64,000 nt of DNA from Metallyticus violacea (Eukaryota > Arthropoda > Insecta > Mantodea > Metallyticidae). Numbering within the stretch: position 1 is the stretch's first letter; every line of letters begins with the position of its first letter. The stretch is from NCBI GenBank assembly GCA_030762175.1, contig CM060831.1, positions 67,438,001-67,502,000 on the forward strand. The letters run 5' to 3'. The notes under the pieces are model-generated. The model saw nothing but the letters and a program-made list of their open reading frames with translations, did not search any database and was not told where the DNA came from. Shown here one piece after another: positions 45,973-58,921 of this stretch. The translations under genes and the position numbers were made by a program.

Positions 45973-47875
45973 ACATAATTGAAAGGAATTCTCATAAGAA
46001 GCTTAGTTATTTTTAGCACATTAATAAAGGGCACAGATCATAAACAACAGGGTGAGCTGCTGTTCCAAAATTTTTCGTAGTTTTCTTCTCAACAGAAGGG
46101 CCGAGTCTACAAAAATAAATCAATTTTACTATAGCAAGAACAATAAATACTTGTTTTATACTTCAATTCTAAATGAAAGCATCACACAATAAATTAGCAT
46201 TAGGTCTACAGTGTATACGATTGTATTAAAACTTAATAGCATACAGATAGTTAAACCAGGAATATGAGGGTTATAAAATATTTGAAACGCGGCAACCTGA
46301 CGAAAAGAGCGGTGTTAATAGGTAGAGACTTTTTTTCGCATTCTTTTTATTTAATTTTGTAAAAAAAATATTAATTTTTGCTTGTTTCTACGAAATATTA
46401 CTAGCTCTATTGATTTAATTTTATTGAAATGTTGGATTAAACATGGTCAGAATGAACACATTTGCTAAAAATTAAATAAACACGTACAATTATTCTATTA
46501 ATTTATTATACAAGTTATTTAATGTAATTTACTAATAATTATTTAATTCTTACTTTTACACTTTTACCTTTTAAAAGAGATTATGGCACACATTACAATA
46601 GTGCTCTATTTCATTGGCCGTCTTCTTTATTTACGTACTATAAAACTGCATTGTGAAAAACCTTCCTATATCAACGGAATAACAAGGAGACCAAATAGAT
46701 TTGGATACATCATTGACAAAGTCCAAATGAACCAGTTTTAGTACTTGAAGTGACTTAGGATTTCAATTTTTTTGCTAACATTTTCGTCTATTTACTTTAA
46801 AGTTATATCTTTGGGACAAGATGTTCAATCATAATGTCAAACTTTAAATAGTTACTTTTTCACAAAAGTTCTGAAGCATTTCCATTAATGCTTAGATCAC
46901 TTTAGTTGGGTGGAAACAAGTATATAAAATCACAAGATCTTCAGCTGTCTAAAATTGTGCAGGCTTCTCGCACCGATGTACACAACACAATGTATTGAAG
47001 TTGTTGCTTTGGGATGCTGGAAAGAAACCAGCAACTTATTACTAAGTCTAACAACGAGAGCTCGCCTACAAATTAAGAACTGGGTAGCTATTAGGGTTAA
47101 AACATTTTTTTTTTAATTTTGGAGCTTATCTAACAGTTTCAGCTTTGAAACAATTCGAATATAAGACACGTTGAAAATTTCCGTTCCTATGGACATTTAA
47201 ACATGGCGTCAAGCCGGCCAGAGCCCCCTTAGATAACATACCACGAACGTGAACACATGTATACACTTGTTTCTTTTCTAATCTTGTTACAGAAGGGTAA
47301 ATTAAGTTAGGCTCCAGGTTCTTGGTGTTGATTTCAAGCAAATTTTAATGATTATCTCTTTAAAAAATGCCAATATGGCCCTACTCAGAATCCCAATGCA
47401 TGTAATTTGTAGTGCGAACGCACAAAAAGGTACATGTTGGAGTTCTCACTTAAAAACTTGATGCAGTAGTACGTTTTAATGATGGCTGCAGCAGAGAAGT
47501 AAAGAACATATAGGAGCAGCTTGGGATACTAGTGCGAAATGGTATGAAAACTAAGGGTCATTGACGTAGAAAGGGATATGCAAAACATTTCTAAAGAGGA
47601 CTGAGAAGAAACGCAAATAAAGTGAGAAAAGCTCGCAAGATTTGCATTATGAATAAGGGATGCTGTAATTAGTGAATCAGTGCTCACAACTACACAACAC
47701 TATCTTTAGTTGTATTGGACATATTTCACATTTTTCTCTGTAACCCTTTAAGATACCTGGATGAAGGGTTTGATCTTTCTTTTTTTCAGTCTAAGTACAA
47801 CACGAATCATTTAAATGTATAACTCATTTATTAATATTTTATTTTAAAAAATATGAGCAAAAATTAGGAATTTTT
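45973..47875. other. AT-rich spacer, no recognised gene
   Basis: No repeat match or coding motif. A 71-aa minus frame at 47126-47341 has no known domain. Confidence 0.45.
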
Positions 47876-48144
47876 TTGAATGGTGTTTAACGCCCGTTTT
47901 TATTACTGTCCAGATGCGGTGAACACTGGTGATACATGAGATGAAATGATATATTGGGAAAGGATTTTTTAAGGAAGGAAACTTCCAGGCCTAAGTTTAG
48001 GGTACCTCCCCGGCATTTGCCATTTATGAGAACTGAGGTAAACTTGGATAAAACCCAGTTAGGGAGGATAGTCCTGGCGGGATTCCACCCCCAGAGCTTC
48101 CGCTCACCATTCTGCACCTTAACAACCTCGGACAGCCGTGGCGG
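47876..48144 (-). mobile_element. SINE family B copy
   Basis: The minus-strand head GCCGCCACGGCTGTCCGAGG is followed by a decayed B box. The body has the family blocks CCAAGTTTACCTCAGTTCTC and GCAAATGCCGGGG. The AGGCACCA-type block near the 3' end is deleted. The next element, a SINE-A, begins only about 20 bases away. Confidence 0.87.
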
Positions 48145-48164
48145 CTTCATAAGGAAGATGTTGA

Positions 48165-48454
48165 TTGATGTTTATTTACGGACGCTCTCTAACATCTCAG
48201 GTCATCAGCGTCCCATTCAATTCAGGGCGTAAAACGGCCGACAAATTTTGCTCAGAGGCCTCTTTCTTCAGGCTTGAGGTTCTTTGCCGTAAATGCACGA
48301 CACGGGCGGGGCCTACGGCTTTACTTCCCTTCCGCAGGAAGCCACACTTAGGAATTTTACGTCAGAAAAAATCCATCGATCCTAACCCGGATCGAACCCG
48401 CGATCTTGGGTTTAGGAGGCAAGTATGATTACCACCACTCCACCAGGACAGACA
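48165..48454 (-). mobile_element. SINE family A copy
   Basis: The minus-strand head reads TGTCCTGGTGGAGTGGTGGT with B box GGGTTCGATCC. The body has a small insertion (GGCGGGGCC for GGGACC), and the tail is TAAATAAACATCAATC. It lies beside a SINE-B in the same orientation, so the two inserted at neighbouring sites. Confidence 0.9.
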
Positions 48455-48946
48455 ACGTTTACGTGGAAATGTCAAGTATTCGCATTTTAACTTCCCATTA
48501 AAAAAGAACACACAGCTATGAGAAAAGTACATTTGGATAGTTCTCAGCAGTGAACATTTACAATATTTCGTATATGATATATTATATATGTATATCAATA
48601 TGATATACAAGTAATTTTATATTAACTATCTTTAGAAGAGATTGTCGTATTTAGTTTCCAAGTTTTACTCATTTATGTTTAATAGCATTTGAGAAAATTG
48701 GTATCATAGATTGCAGTTCTATTAAGTAGTTAGAACTAACTCCCGATTGCCTAGTATTGTTAACTGAACAAAATGGAATTTAGTATATACATTCTGTAAG
48801 ACAAAGGCTAGTCGGAAACAAAGACTGGGATTCAGGATTCTAAATAGACATACAGTATGTGGGCACTTAATAACTTCTTGTTATTAGTGAAGCACGCTTT
48901 TACAGTCTATAAGATTTTAATATTTGCAAATCCTGCATTTCCGCGG
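48455..48946. other. Spacer, possible left part of pogo remnant
   Basis: Near 48815-48850 the plus strand could read KDWDSGF and LNRHTV with frameshifts, faintly like the DWLxGFLxRHPE stretch of pogo-type DNA-binding domains. That would mean the long-TIR element at 48947 inserted into a pogo copy. The match is weak. Confidence 0.25.
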
Positions 48947-50164
48947 TATACCGGGTGTCCCAATTATCTTGCTCACCCAAAATTACTTTTTTTAATACGT
49001 CAAATGAAAAATTGTTTCAAACAAAAGTTTTTTTAGCATCATGGGGTTTGGTCCTTGTGATCTAGTGGTAACCATACTTGCCTCGTTCAATCCCAACATG
49101 AGTCGATGGGTTTTCTCGGGAATAAATACTAAGTATGGTTTCCTTCGGAAGGGAAGTAAAGCCGTGGGTCCCTTGTCGTAGATTTACGGCAAGTAAAAGA
49201 ATCTCAAGCCTGAAAGAATAGGCCTCTGAACAATATTTAACGGTATTTCACAACCTGAATTGAATGGGACGTTGATGACCTGAGATGTTAAAGAGCGTCG
49301 GTAAATAAAGCAAATCAACAATCAATAGCATCACGGGGGAAGCTCTTGCTGAGAATAAACTTTTTTATCTCTATTAATGTTGGAAATATAACTTCACAAT
49401 GTATATTTTATTCAAGAATATACCTACCCTTTCCAAGAGCTATTCAGAAATGTATCACATAGTCAAGGAAACAGTAGATATGGAAATGATAAATGCATGA
49501 TTATTTTAATTAAGAGGCCAACAGTGCATATGTTTAACTGAATCATTTAACTCCTTTAATAAAGCAATCGAAAAACCATTATCTGCCAACTTACTTTTCC
49601 ATTTCTGCTTTCTATTCATGCGTGTACATCTTATAAAAAAATTGTAGTCACAATAGCTCGGTGCAACTTAATATGATAAAAATTACAGTACGCAGGTATG
49701 CAATCTAAAGCAAGGGCAATTTGAGGGATGAGGAGTATGGGTTACCTTTACCTCCCTCTCAGAGCATGTGTTTACACGAATTGGAAATCATAAACAAAAC
49801 CCAGAGCTCTATTACAGTACTACATTGGGTAAGTAATTTGAACAACCAAGACATTATACAGTCAGTTTCTTCGATAACTGTGCACGCCTTATCTTTTGCA
49901 CATCTACTGTTTTCTTGACAAAGTGTGATACGTTTTTTAATAGCTATTGGCGAGGGTAAATATATTGTTGAATAAAATTTACATGATCCTTTAAAAAAAA
50001 CAAGTTCTATCCCGTATGTACAACTTTAATGGAGAAACAAAAAGTATAATCTCAGCAAGAACTTTCCTATAATGTTTAAAAAAAAATGTTTGAAACAACT
50101 TTTCATTTGGCACATCAGAAAGAAGTTATTTCGAATAAACATGATAAATGGAACACCCTGTATA
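48947..50164. mobile_element. DNA transposon with 260-280-bp terminal inverted repeats
   Basis: The left end TATACCGGGTGTCCCAATTA and the reverse of the right end, TATACAGGGTGTTCCATTTA, begin long inverted repeats. Matching blocks in order are GTCAAATGAAAAATTGTTTC, CTCTTGCTGAGA, TTTTATTCAAGAATATA, AGCTATT, GTATCACA and GTCAAGGAAACAGTAGATA. The left arm runs 48947-49499 (excluding the SINE-A at 49047-49338), the right arm 49882-50164, with a non-coding middle of about 380 bp. No transposase is present, so it is non-autonomous and foldback-like. A TA beside each end may be the target duplication. Confidence 0.85.
49047..49325 (+). mobile_element. SINE family A inserted in the left arm of the long-TIR element
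   Basis: The head TTTGGTCCTTGTGATCTAGT lacks part of the B box region (a deletion after CTTGCCTCG). The body is the GATTTACGGCAAGTAAAAGA variant seen at 15811. TAGCATCATGGGG at 49034-49046 and TAGCATCACGGGG at 49326-49338 form a 13-bp target-site duplication with one mismatch. The insertion is therefore younger than the host transposon. Confidence 0.93.
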
Positions 50165-50600
50165 CGAATTCAAGTAAAAAGATTAGTCCTTGTAGAAGGA
50201 AACAAGTAGAGCATCTTACTAGTTCAGAATGTCGGGAAAACAGTGACGATAGGCTGCGCTTGCAGTCCCTGGGGAATTTATGTCGCTGCAATGTTCATTT
50301 CCGGAAGAGCTTTCCCTGAAACGACAGAAGGTGCTCCCCACGGGAATATTGGCCGTGCGGATTACAAGGAGTTGCTCGTAACACTGGAACACTTCTTTAA
50401 GTTTGTAAACTCAACTAAGGAAAAGACAGCTCTCTTAATAGCTAACAAACATTCCACTCACATCTCTGAGACTGCAGTGAACTTTTGTACAGTGAAAGGA
50501 ATCGCAAAGTTCAATCTTCCTTCACAATGCAAACATAAGCTGCAGCCTTTCAGAACTAGCTATCCCAGTAAAATATTGCAACGTACTTTTCTGTTTCGTG
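50165..50600 (+). mobile_element. Pogo-like (DDE_1) transposase remnant
   Basis: Starting one base after the long-TIR element, CRRKQVEHLTSSECREN is followed, in the next frame, by GCACSPWGIYVAAMFISGRA. ADYKELLVTLEHFFKFVNST, KEKTALLIANKHSTHISETA and LPSQCKHKLQPF then follow. Family members read LILDGHSSHIS and HKLQPLD at the last two sites; here the second catalytic Asp position is Asn and the third is no longer Asp (HKLQPFR). It cannot be catalytically active. The frame is open for 136 codons (50243-50653), but the changed motifs and shifted start argue against a domesticated DNA-cutting enzyme. Confidence 0.85.
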
Positions 50601-50659
50601 CGCATTGGATCCGAATATATGCATCCTATTACTTTTTAAAAAATGCTAAATAGTACCAG

Positions 50660-52423
50660 AGCACCTAAAAATGGCCATATAGAACCTAACGGTTTTAAGA
50701 AATATCATTATGTTATAGTAAATAACATGGGAAGCTTGAGTGTGTTGATTAACAGAGAACTTGGGTGCATTGTTGCCTTTGTGACAGAGTCCGCATGCTG
50801 TCGTCATATCAAATCCGCCCTTCCCTGACTGTCACCTTACCGCCAAATTTAATACTTAAAAAAATTAAAAATCTGTTTTCGATTGCAATGTTAAAAAATA
50901 CAGCATCTCCATTCTTTTTCAATCATTAATAATTCGCCGTAAATTGAGAAGTTAAAGAACAGTCGACGCTAAATCCAGTTATTCAACTCAGTAGCGTCTT
51001 CATCAATCTAATAAGTGCACATTAAATAATATTTGAGATGCTTAAATTCAAATCTTGAAAAATTAAAATGATACAACAAATGGATTGGGGAACACTACAT
51101 TTTTGCAACTGATGAACGAGTAATTTTCTGTCAATCCCGCAAAAAACAAGAGAAAGAGAGACAATATAAAAAGTTTTACTCCAGAAAACTTAATTGTGTG
51201 CAGCGACACTGCCAAAAACATTTTGTGTTTATGTTAGCTATATTGTTTGATTAATTTTCATCAAAATACTGGGAAAAGGATAAAATATTTACTGTGCCAT
51301 AATTTAGGTAAATCTAGTGAGGAAATTCGGGATATTCCAAAGATCGTCATTTGAATGATATATTTTCTCTGTAATAATACATAAAATAATTGCAGTTTTT
51401 AAAAATATTTAGGGCTAATACATTTAACAAATATGGGGAGCAATAAACATAACATTAGGTAAGATAATAAGTAACGAAACACAACTAAAATTTAATAAAG
51501 TTCTGTCTGCATCCATTCTGTGATTCCGAATCGTAGATGACAAAAGAAATCTGATGAAAATAAAATTTTATTCGAGGAAATGCGATTTTTATACAAGGCA
51601 GGACAGGATAACACAGTATATTATAAAGGAGTATTTCAATTTCTTTTTAATTGCACAAAAATCCATGTATCGACAAAACTGGAACGACTGTGATAACAGA
51701 ATGTGCCAAAATCGATATGCAAATAAATATTATTTCATATTATAAATGTTTCGAACAGGTTTTTAAAACATAATGTACATTTTACTCCTTGGTATGCCCT
51801 TTTTTATTTTTATGTACTTTTTTTATCACTGCTACAATAACTTCAAACTTTTTAATAACCTCACACAAAGTCGCTTTGTTGTCGCCATTATTGCTAATTA
51901 AATTAAGTGCTAGTGTAATTGGCAAGATAATAAATAAGCTTCAAACTATTAAATGGCAGATAATTCAGCACATTAATATATGAAAAATATATTAATGGCA
52001 TGGCAACAATAGCCAAATTAACTAGACGACACGGAAAATAAACACAAAAACAAGTATAACCTACTCTAAAATACCTAATTTTAATGAAGACGTTCATTAC
52101 GAAAATGAAACAACACGTTTTGGGACCAGGACCAAGAGTTTGCCGAGATCCGCTTGAATGGCCAATGTCCACTGGTATAATCATAACCATAGATCATTAG
52201 ACAGCTTTGGTAGAACCCAGGGAACAATTAAGTAAGCTCCAGGATTATAATTAACCCAGCTGCCGCCTCGTTATATTTACATCTTCTGCCTCACGACGCA
52301 TAATACTGGAAAACTACAGGGGCTGCACCGCCATCTGAAAAATCAGTAAGCATTGAACGTGCTAATTATACAGGCATTTTAAACTGAAATTAAATTAAAT
52401 TTAAGCCTCACGAGACATTTAGT
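50660..52423. other. AT-rich spacer, no recognised gene
   Basis: Frames at 51554, 51789 and 51903 (minus) have no known motif. No repeat match seen. Confidence 0.45.
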
Positions 52424-52666
52424 GAGGGGTTACTTCCGCTCGTTTTTACTACATGGCATCACAAGCGGCGAACACTGATGATACACGAGATGAAATGATA
52501 AATTGGGAAAGAATTTTTTTTTTAAAAGAAAGTAGCTTTCAAGGCCTAAATTTAGAGTAACTCCTCAGCATTTGCCATTTATGAGGACTGAGAAAAACGT
52601 GGAAAGTAAAGAAGGGGGGGAACCTTTGTCAGGGAGGACGGTCCTGCAAAAATCGAACCCCCTTGC
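52424..52666 (-). mobile_element. SINE family B, head lost
   Basis: The body matches the family (CATTTGCCATTTATGAGGAC, then GGGAGGACGGTCCTG), but the tRNA-like head stops at CGAACCCCC, where a SINE-A in the same orientation lies. CCCCCTTGC occurs at 52658-52666 and again at 52970-52978, so the SINE-A probably inserted here. The rest of the head is not recovered beyond it. Confidence 0.8.
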
Positions 52667-52674
52667 ATGACGAT

Positions 52675-52968
52675 GGTGATTTGGTTTATTTACGGACGCT
52701 CTTTTACATCTCACATCATTAGCATCTCATTCTATTCAGGGCGTGAAACGGCCGACAAATTTTAATAGAGGGCTCTTTTTCCAGGCTTGAGGTTCTTTTT
52801 CGTGCCGTAAATGTACGACACGGGACCCACGGCTTTACTTCCCTTCCGAAGGAAGCCATACTTAGGATTTTTACGCCCGAAAAATCCATCGATCCTGGCC
52901 GGCTTAGAACCCGCGATCTTGGGTTTAGAAGGCAAGTATGGTTACCATTACACCACCAGGACCCACTG
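52675..52968 (-). mobile_element. SINE family A, full-length, inside a SINE-B
   Basis: The minus-strand head reads GGGTCCTGGTGGTGTAATGG, with B box altered to GGGTTCTAAGCC. The body is near consensus and the end is GGACGCTC mirrored with a TAAATAAACC tail. The 9-bp CCCCCTTGC repeat on both sides is a probable target-site duplication. Confidence 0.9.
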
Positions 52969-53202
52969 CCCCCCTTGCTTAATTATCATTCCGAGTGAAG
53001 ATAATCACTGAAATTAAGGATGGCTTGCATCGCTTTACCATTGCTTTGTTGAATATACTTCGCAAGCTGCTAGAAATATTAATAACTAGAGTTAATACTC
53101 TTAAGTGCTTGGCTGAATATACATAAATTTGTATAATTTATTAAAAATACGTGTATCGTAATAATGCACCTATTAAAACAATAATGACTTCTCTCTCGCA
53201 CT

Positions 53203-53448
53203 TAATAGCGTTTAACAGAGGAACCACAGGCGGTGGACACTGATGATACATGGGATGAAATGATATATTGGGAAATGAGTATGTTTTTTTTAAAGCACGG
53301 AAATGTAGGGTACCTCCCGGCATTTGCCATTTATAAGAACTGAGGATAACCTGGAAAAAACTTCAGTTCGGTCGGTCCTGTTGGGAATCGAACCCCGTAC
53401 CTCCCGCTCACCAGTCCGCGCCTTAACGATCTTAGCCACCTGTGGCGG
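53203..53448 (-). mobile_element. SINE family B copy
   Basis: Minus-strand head CGCCACAGGTGGCTAAGATC, then GTTAAGGCGCGGAC, with B box GGTTCGATTCCC. The body has small deletions, and the end GTTAAACGC is near 53210. Frames across it are by-products. Confidence 0.88.
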
Positions 53449-55751
53449 TAATGAATTTTCTTGGTTTACAAGACAGCAGTTTTGATTAGTTAGGAATTTG
53501 CCAAATAACGCTCGCTCTTACACAATGCATTGTGTACATTAAAACGCGGTTTCGTGCATGTTTCCCCTTTCCCATAATCACTATAACATTTAATCATGTA
53601 TAATAATGTACATTTCAATTCATATTTGCTATCATATGCTGCATAGTTAGACGTCTTTGTAAAAAACAGGACGCTCAGTGCTTTGCCTACAATAGCATTG
53701 AGCAAACATCGCACAATGGAACCTTGTAAGGGTAGCTCTGTTTTGTTGGCCAAGGTAAGGTAGCCAAGGTCAGTTATTTGTACTTGAGATATGTTTTGAC
53801 AGAAGAAAGCCACATTTCCTTTAAACTAAGAAGTTTAAAAGCCGGAGGAGGATGAGCCGATCAGTTGAAAACACAGTTAGAATTTAAAGACGTATCGTAA
53901 GACAGATTTTTAAAGCTCTTCCTAGCTAGCGAATCAGACGAAGTCATGCAGATTTAAAGTAGACAGTATTAAGACCGGGTTTAGATTATGAAGAAAAGAC
54001 GCGACGCTATCAGGTATTTCGCACGGCATGTGCCTCAACGATTTCTAGTTAAATTACGTAAGTGCAAGTTTGGGCGCCATGCTTCATTCGCTCTCAGTTC
54101 TATCCTGTGCTTCGTTCATTCGTTCACTCGCTTTTCTATTCTATTCATTCTGCTATTTGTTGCTCAGCTAACTGTCTTTTCAGCGTTTAACATTTCATTA
54201 GATCCTGCTATTTTAATAAACGGAATCGGAAGATTATATCTGCGTTCGTTTCAGCAAATATTACATAATTCATTAGGACAAACAGTCCGATAATAACACA
54301 GCGCGGAATAATTATACAGGGTGACGACTCTATCAACGGTAAAGCACCGAGGTTTATCAGAAAGTGACGCTGAATAATTCATTATTAGAAGTAAAATCGA
54401 AACATCTGCTCGGTCACAATGCCAGAACCTCTTCCTGAGCCTTACTGATTTTAGATCAACAGATATTATCGGAAATGCCCTGAGTTGTTATTGTTTCTTC
54501 TGGGACGGAAACAACGAGCAACCATCATCAGCCGAGGCAACGCAGTAATAAATTTGGTCGCCGACGCGTGGCCATTAACATGATCAGCCGGAAGCACATA
54601 ATTACAGTTCCAACATTCTATTTTTAAAATCACAGTTTGACTCAAATTAACACCCGGGTTTTTAAGGAGAGTTGGAAGCCAAAATGTTCAATTTTTACTA
54701 TTTTTCAACTATTTTTTACTATTTTTTTTAAATATTTGAAAATGTATCTGCACAGAGTAAAAAAAACCCTGTTTTTACCATTCGGTAGAGGAATTTGGTT
54801 TTTTCTATTTGCTATTCTGACGTTAACAGTCCAAACAGATCCTGAATATGGGGTAGGCATGCATTAGGTTCAGCGTTGGAGCTTCTTTGATCGCATTTTT
54901 CTCAAAACTACATTTACCTTATATGCATGTACCTCTACGGAAAAAACGATTGCATAAATTGTCTTGAATGTTTGCATCTAGACAATACAATGAAAATACT
55001 GGTAGAACTAGTAAGATATTTTTCATAACCTAGGAGTTATAGAAGTTTTTGTATACATTTTTTGAGAAAAAATAAAGATTAATATAAAAAAATCTAGTTC
55101 AGTTCCAATGTTTGAATTTTCTTAATTCTGTTTCAGTCCTCGAGTAAAATGTGTAAAAATAAGCTGATTAAATTTCAATGTTGTAGTTTTAATGCTTCTA
55201 CCTTAGTAGGAACAAAAACTTAGTTAATTTAACATTGATAAAACATGCCCTTCATACTTCTCTTAATTTATTATTTCCCCCCCCCCTTTAATGTTGGTAG
55301 AGAAAAGGCTTAGGCTGTAGCTTTGTACAGCATTTTGTTTTTCACATTCAATTAATACAAAACAAAACAAAGCAATAACTTCAGAAATTCACACGAAAGT
55401 ACACTAACCTGCCTCATTTAACAGGTTACTAGGCATTGCTGCTTCAACTGAATTAACTGCAAACTTTCTCACATTTAATATATTTTACTTCGTTGTCATT
55501 AAAATATTGTTTCACTATCACCTAATAGTCCTTTAAAATATTTTATTCAACTCTATAACGCAGCAGCAATCAGCTTGTATAAAATTCAAAGCAACGCACG
55601 TGAGAAGTGACGTTTAAGGTGGTGCATGCGCATAATGACTGTTACCCGCAAAATGCTCCTCTAACCACCTTTTCTCATCTCCCCTGATCAAAATACTCCG
55701 CAAGCTTACCGAGACATTGGTACGGACCGCGACTGCAAAGCGAGTCCCTAC
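53449..55751. other. Spacer, no recognised gene
   Basis: A 107-aa minus frame at 53490-53813 and a 101-aa plus frame at 53988-54293 (with a hydrophobic stretch near residues 45-65) lack known domains. TATACAGGGTGACG at 54314 resembles a transposon end, but no partner was found. GC rises at 54300-54600 without a gene signal. Confidence 0.4.
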
Positions 55752-55945
55752 AGAGGGAATGGCAATGTGCGGAAATGCATTGTAAGATTAAGTTAGTTAG
55801 GAAACAGAAATAATGGTTGGGAAAGATTACATGTGAGGTAAGTTAGATCTGCGCATGCGCGTCAGGGGAAGTGATAGTGTTTTAACAGAGAGACGAGTGT
55901 GGCTGTGGAAGCTTGAAGAGAGGGGTTGCATCTTCAGTCCCGAGA
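55752..55945 (+). repeat. Dispersed repeat with NRF-1-like palindrome, copy 2
   Basis: Aligns with 14734-14935; see that entry. Here the palindrome reads CTGCGCATGCGCGTC near 55849. The flanking CTAGAG-type sequences differ, and TGAAGAGAGGGGTTGCATC closes the similarity. Confidence 0.8.
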
Positions 55946-58920
55946 CCAAGAGTTCCTAACAACTTTACACACATTAATAAAGATGTGATCAAATTAGAGA
56001 AATGTTTATATTTGTACAGCATACCTTGGTCCACTATCCTCTTGTTTTTATTTCATGAATGTTTAGGATTGCATTAGATCAGTGTTAGGGGTTAGGCTCC
56101 TAGTCGCTCCCCAGTTAGTGAAATATGTATGGAAAGTTAGTTTATGCATTGTAGCAGAGTGGGTTTGCGACAATATAACAACTGCAAATGCAAACATCAA
56201 GGACAAGGCTGTAATCCCCTATAGATACTTTAATGCATAAAAATGTATTGTTAAATGATGCAATATTTGGGAGGTAGTGCAAACCAACAACAAACCAAGT
56301 TCTACTATATTAATTCGCCCTCATATTCTGGATGTGCAGATACTCTTTCAAGCAAGGACCATTAATAATATTACTTGCTATTATAAATACCTATTAGGCA
56401 TTGCTTAATCATTAGATTTGAATAATATTACAACAGATGGTTTAGGGATTTATAATAAAAATATTGTAACTAAATTCATTAAATTATTTTATTAATAGTT
56501 TAAATATAGGTACGATATTTATTTGACAGGCCATGACAGCTATGTTGTTTTCTCGGGACATGCGGCAAAACTAATCAATTGAGCATACACGTCTAAAAGC
56601 CTGTGTTTGTATCATCATCCCACAGGAAAGGCTAATATCATGCTTTCGATTTTTGCGATATCAGTCCCCCGCTTCCAGTCGGGTTCTTGCCATAAAAAGA
56701 TTATACAAAAATATTTTTCTAGAGTGTAGAGAAAATTATGTGTGTGGATTTGGTAAACAAAGGTATTCTAAATAGGTAGTGTGAAATAAAATAAGAGAAG
56801 CCTATGCGTAGTATTTAAATTTTCTGGCGTTAATTTATGAGTGGGGGGCGATTACCAAATGCGATCTGGATACAGAAGCCACTAGCAGGGAGAAATCGAT
56901 ACAACGGAATGGAAATGATCACTTTATCAGAAGAACCAAAGGGCGGCAGATCGGTTGTTTATGTGCTTGAATACCTCAACCTACCTCGATACAGAAGAGT
57001 ACAGTGGTTTTCGCTCTCTGCGTGATCTCCCGCTGCTCCACTTAACAAACGATATTGCCAACAGAGAGACAGATTGCGCAGTTAACTAGGAACGACTCGC
57101 ATATATAGCCTCCATTTGATCCAGAATTTATGAAATAGCTCTAATTTTACGCAGCCTCCATTTTTTCATTTATTTTGTTTCTTAAAATTTTTCTTTTGTA
57201 TATTTAATATTTTAGAGTCCATTAAGGTTCATTATTGATAGCTTTCTTGAGGGGTATTAATTGTTACCCTTGGCCATATGGAAACTTCACTCATTGCAGA
57301 AAACTTTTCTATGCCTAGTTTGCTGTCATTTTTTTCTTCGATTTTTGGAGGCATAATTTCATATTTTGATGCCTTTTGCCATTGAAGAAATATGTATTAG
57401 TTTCTTTCTGTCTGAAAGAAGGCTCCGCACTAGGGTTTTAAATGCATTGGTCAATTGACACCATTTCTTTGGAATTGAAAGTCATCTATAGGAAACTTTT
57501 GAGACGTCAGCCATGAATCAATCCACGGATCTTGGCGTACAGTGCCGAAGCTCTTCTATATGAGCCACTGTGCCTGTCTGGCCACAACCATGCACCTTCC
57601 CAGACCTTGAATACTTCTAAAGATTATCTCGTTACACAAATTTTTATTCCTAACTGCGCCCCAAACCTTCAAATAACTGAGGCCCAGGTTTCATGGTTAA
57701 CCACATTGTTATATTACTTTATTTTAAAGTGGTTACTTATCACAAGTTGAACGTTAGACTAAAGTATGGAAAAATTGAAGATAACTGCCGAGACACAATA
57801 AAATAGAACTATTTCTTAATAATGAAAAGTATTATGACGCAAAAGCATTAAGTTCTGAGCTTGTATTTCCAGCATATCTACATCCGAATGTAATCAAATC
57901 AATAGGTTTGACGGTCTTTAAGTAAGTTGTGTACTTTGCCTGAATAAATGTGGAATTTCTGAGAATCCAGCATATTTTCTGGTGTTGTGATCAGTCAAGT
58001 ATGCAGATGTTACAAAAATTTGAAACTTCACAGACCGCAGTGATGAGGCATGTTTTATACACAATTTCTGAGAAATAAGCTCTGTAAGCTTCCGGATAAA
58101 TTATTAAAAAAAAAAAAGAAAAAAAAAAAAAGAAAAAAAAAAGAAAAAAGAAAAAAAAAAGAATTTTTCTTGAAAGAGTTTTTCATTTTCGCAAAACTTT
58201 GAGAACTGGATTACTACGAGACATGCTCCAAAGTACGTCCTAGATGTAATTCTGCAAAACTGTTATATTCACTGATGCAGATGTTCATAGGTCATGCTTA
58301 GGACGACCAATAAATACCTGTAATCTGTCAAAAGCAATGTACACCAAAGATGTAATTTTTATACGGCCACTATCTTTAACACTTTCATACTGCTCCTTGT
58401 CCAAAGTTTTTCCAGCATAACAATAACTGCATTCCTATATTCTCAGTTTTTAAAGCCAAAAAATACTCCTTGTGTATGCAAGTCGTTCTATGAGTTGGAA
58501 TTATATTTTTAAAAATTTAGCCTTTCAAATAAAAATACGAAAAACGCGAGAAAGGAACAGTACACTTAGAATTGGCTAGAAATCGGGGGGGGGGGGCAAT
58601 TTCCCTGATTCAGGAAAAACGGGGAAAATATAGAGGAAAAATGAAAGCTATAAAAATTGAATATTCAATGATGGTTCTACCACTCATGCATTATACAAGT
58701 TCTGACCCTGAATCATGAGAACATGATCAGATTAAAATTAAGTAAATATTTCAAAATGTTCTGTATTAATAATTGCAATAATGGCCATAAACAACGTAAG
58801 CTCTCTAAAATTTTACATTACAAAATGCAACTGATGCGTTCTATTGTACCTATTTGTGTTTTACGGCAGGTTTTGATCTGTAAAAATGTCGAACACGCCT
58901 TTAAAAGTGAATATCGCCTA
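55946..58920. other. AT-rich spacer, no recognised gene
   Basis: Short frames at 56837-57025 and 57532-57750 have no known motif. An A-rich tract with interspersed G is at 58105-58162, and a G run near 58585. No repeat match seen. Confidence 0.4.
58105..58162. repeat. A-rich low-complexity tract
   Basis: Runs of A separated by single G residues. Confidence 0.92.
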
Positions 58921-58921
58921 T

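Noticed and set aside
53988..54293. 101-aa frame with hydrophobic stretch as a membrane protein
   Set aside because: Hydrophobic stretches are common by chance in AT-rich DNA; no signal, homologue or splice context seen.
54314..54327. TATACAGGGTGACG as a transposon terminus
   Set aside because: No inverted partner or transposase sequence found within several kilobases.
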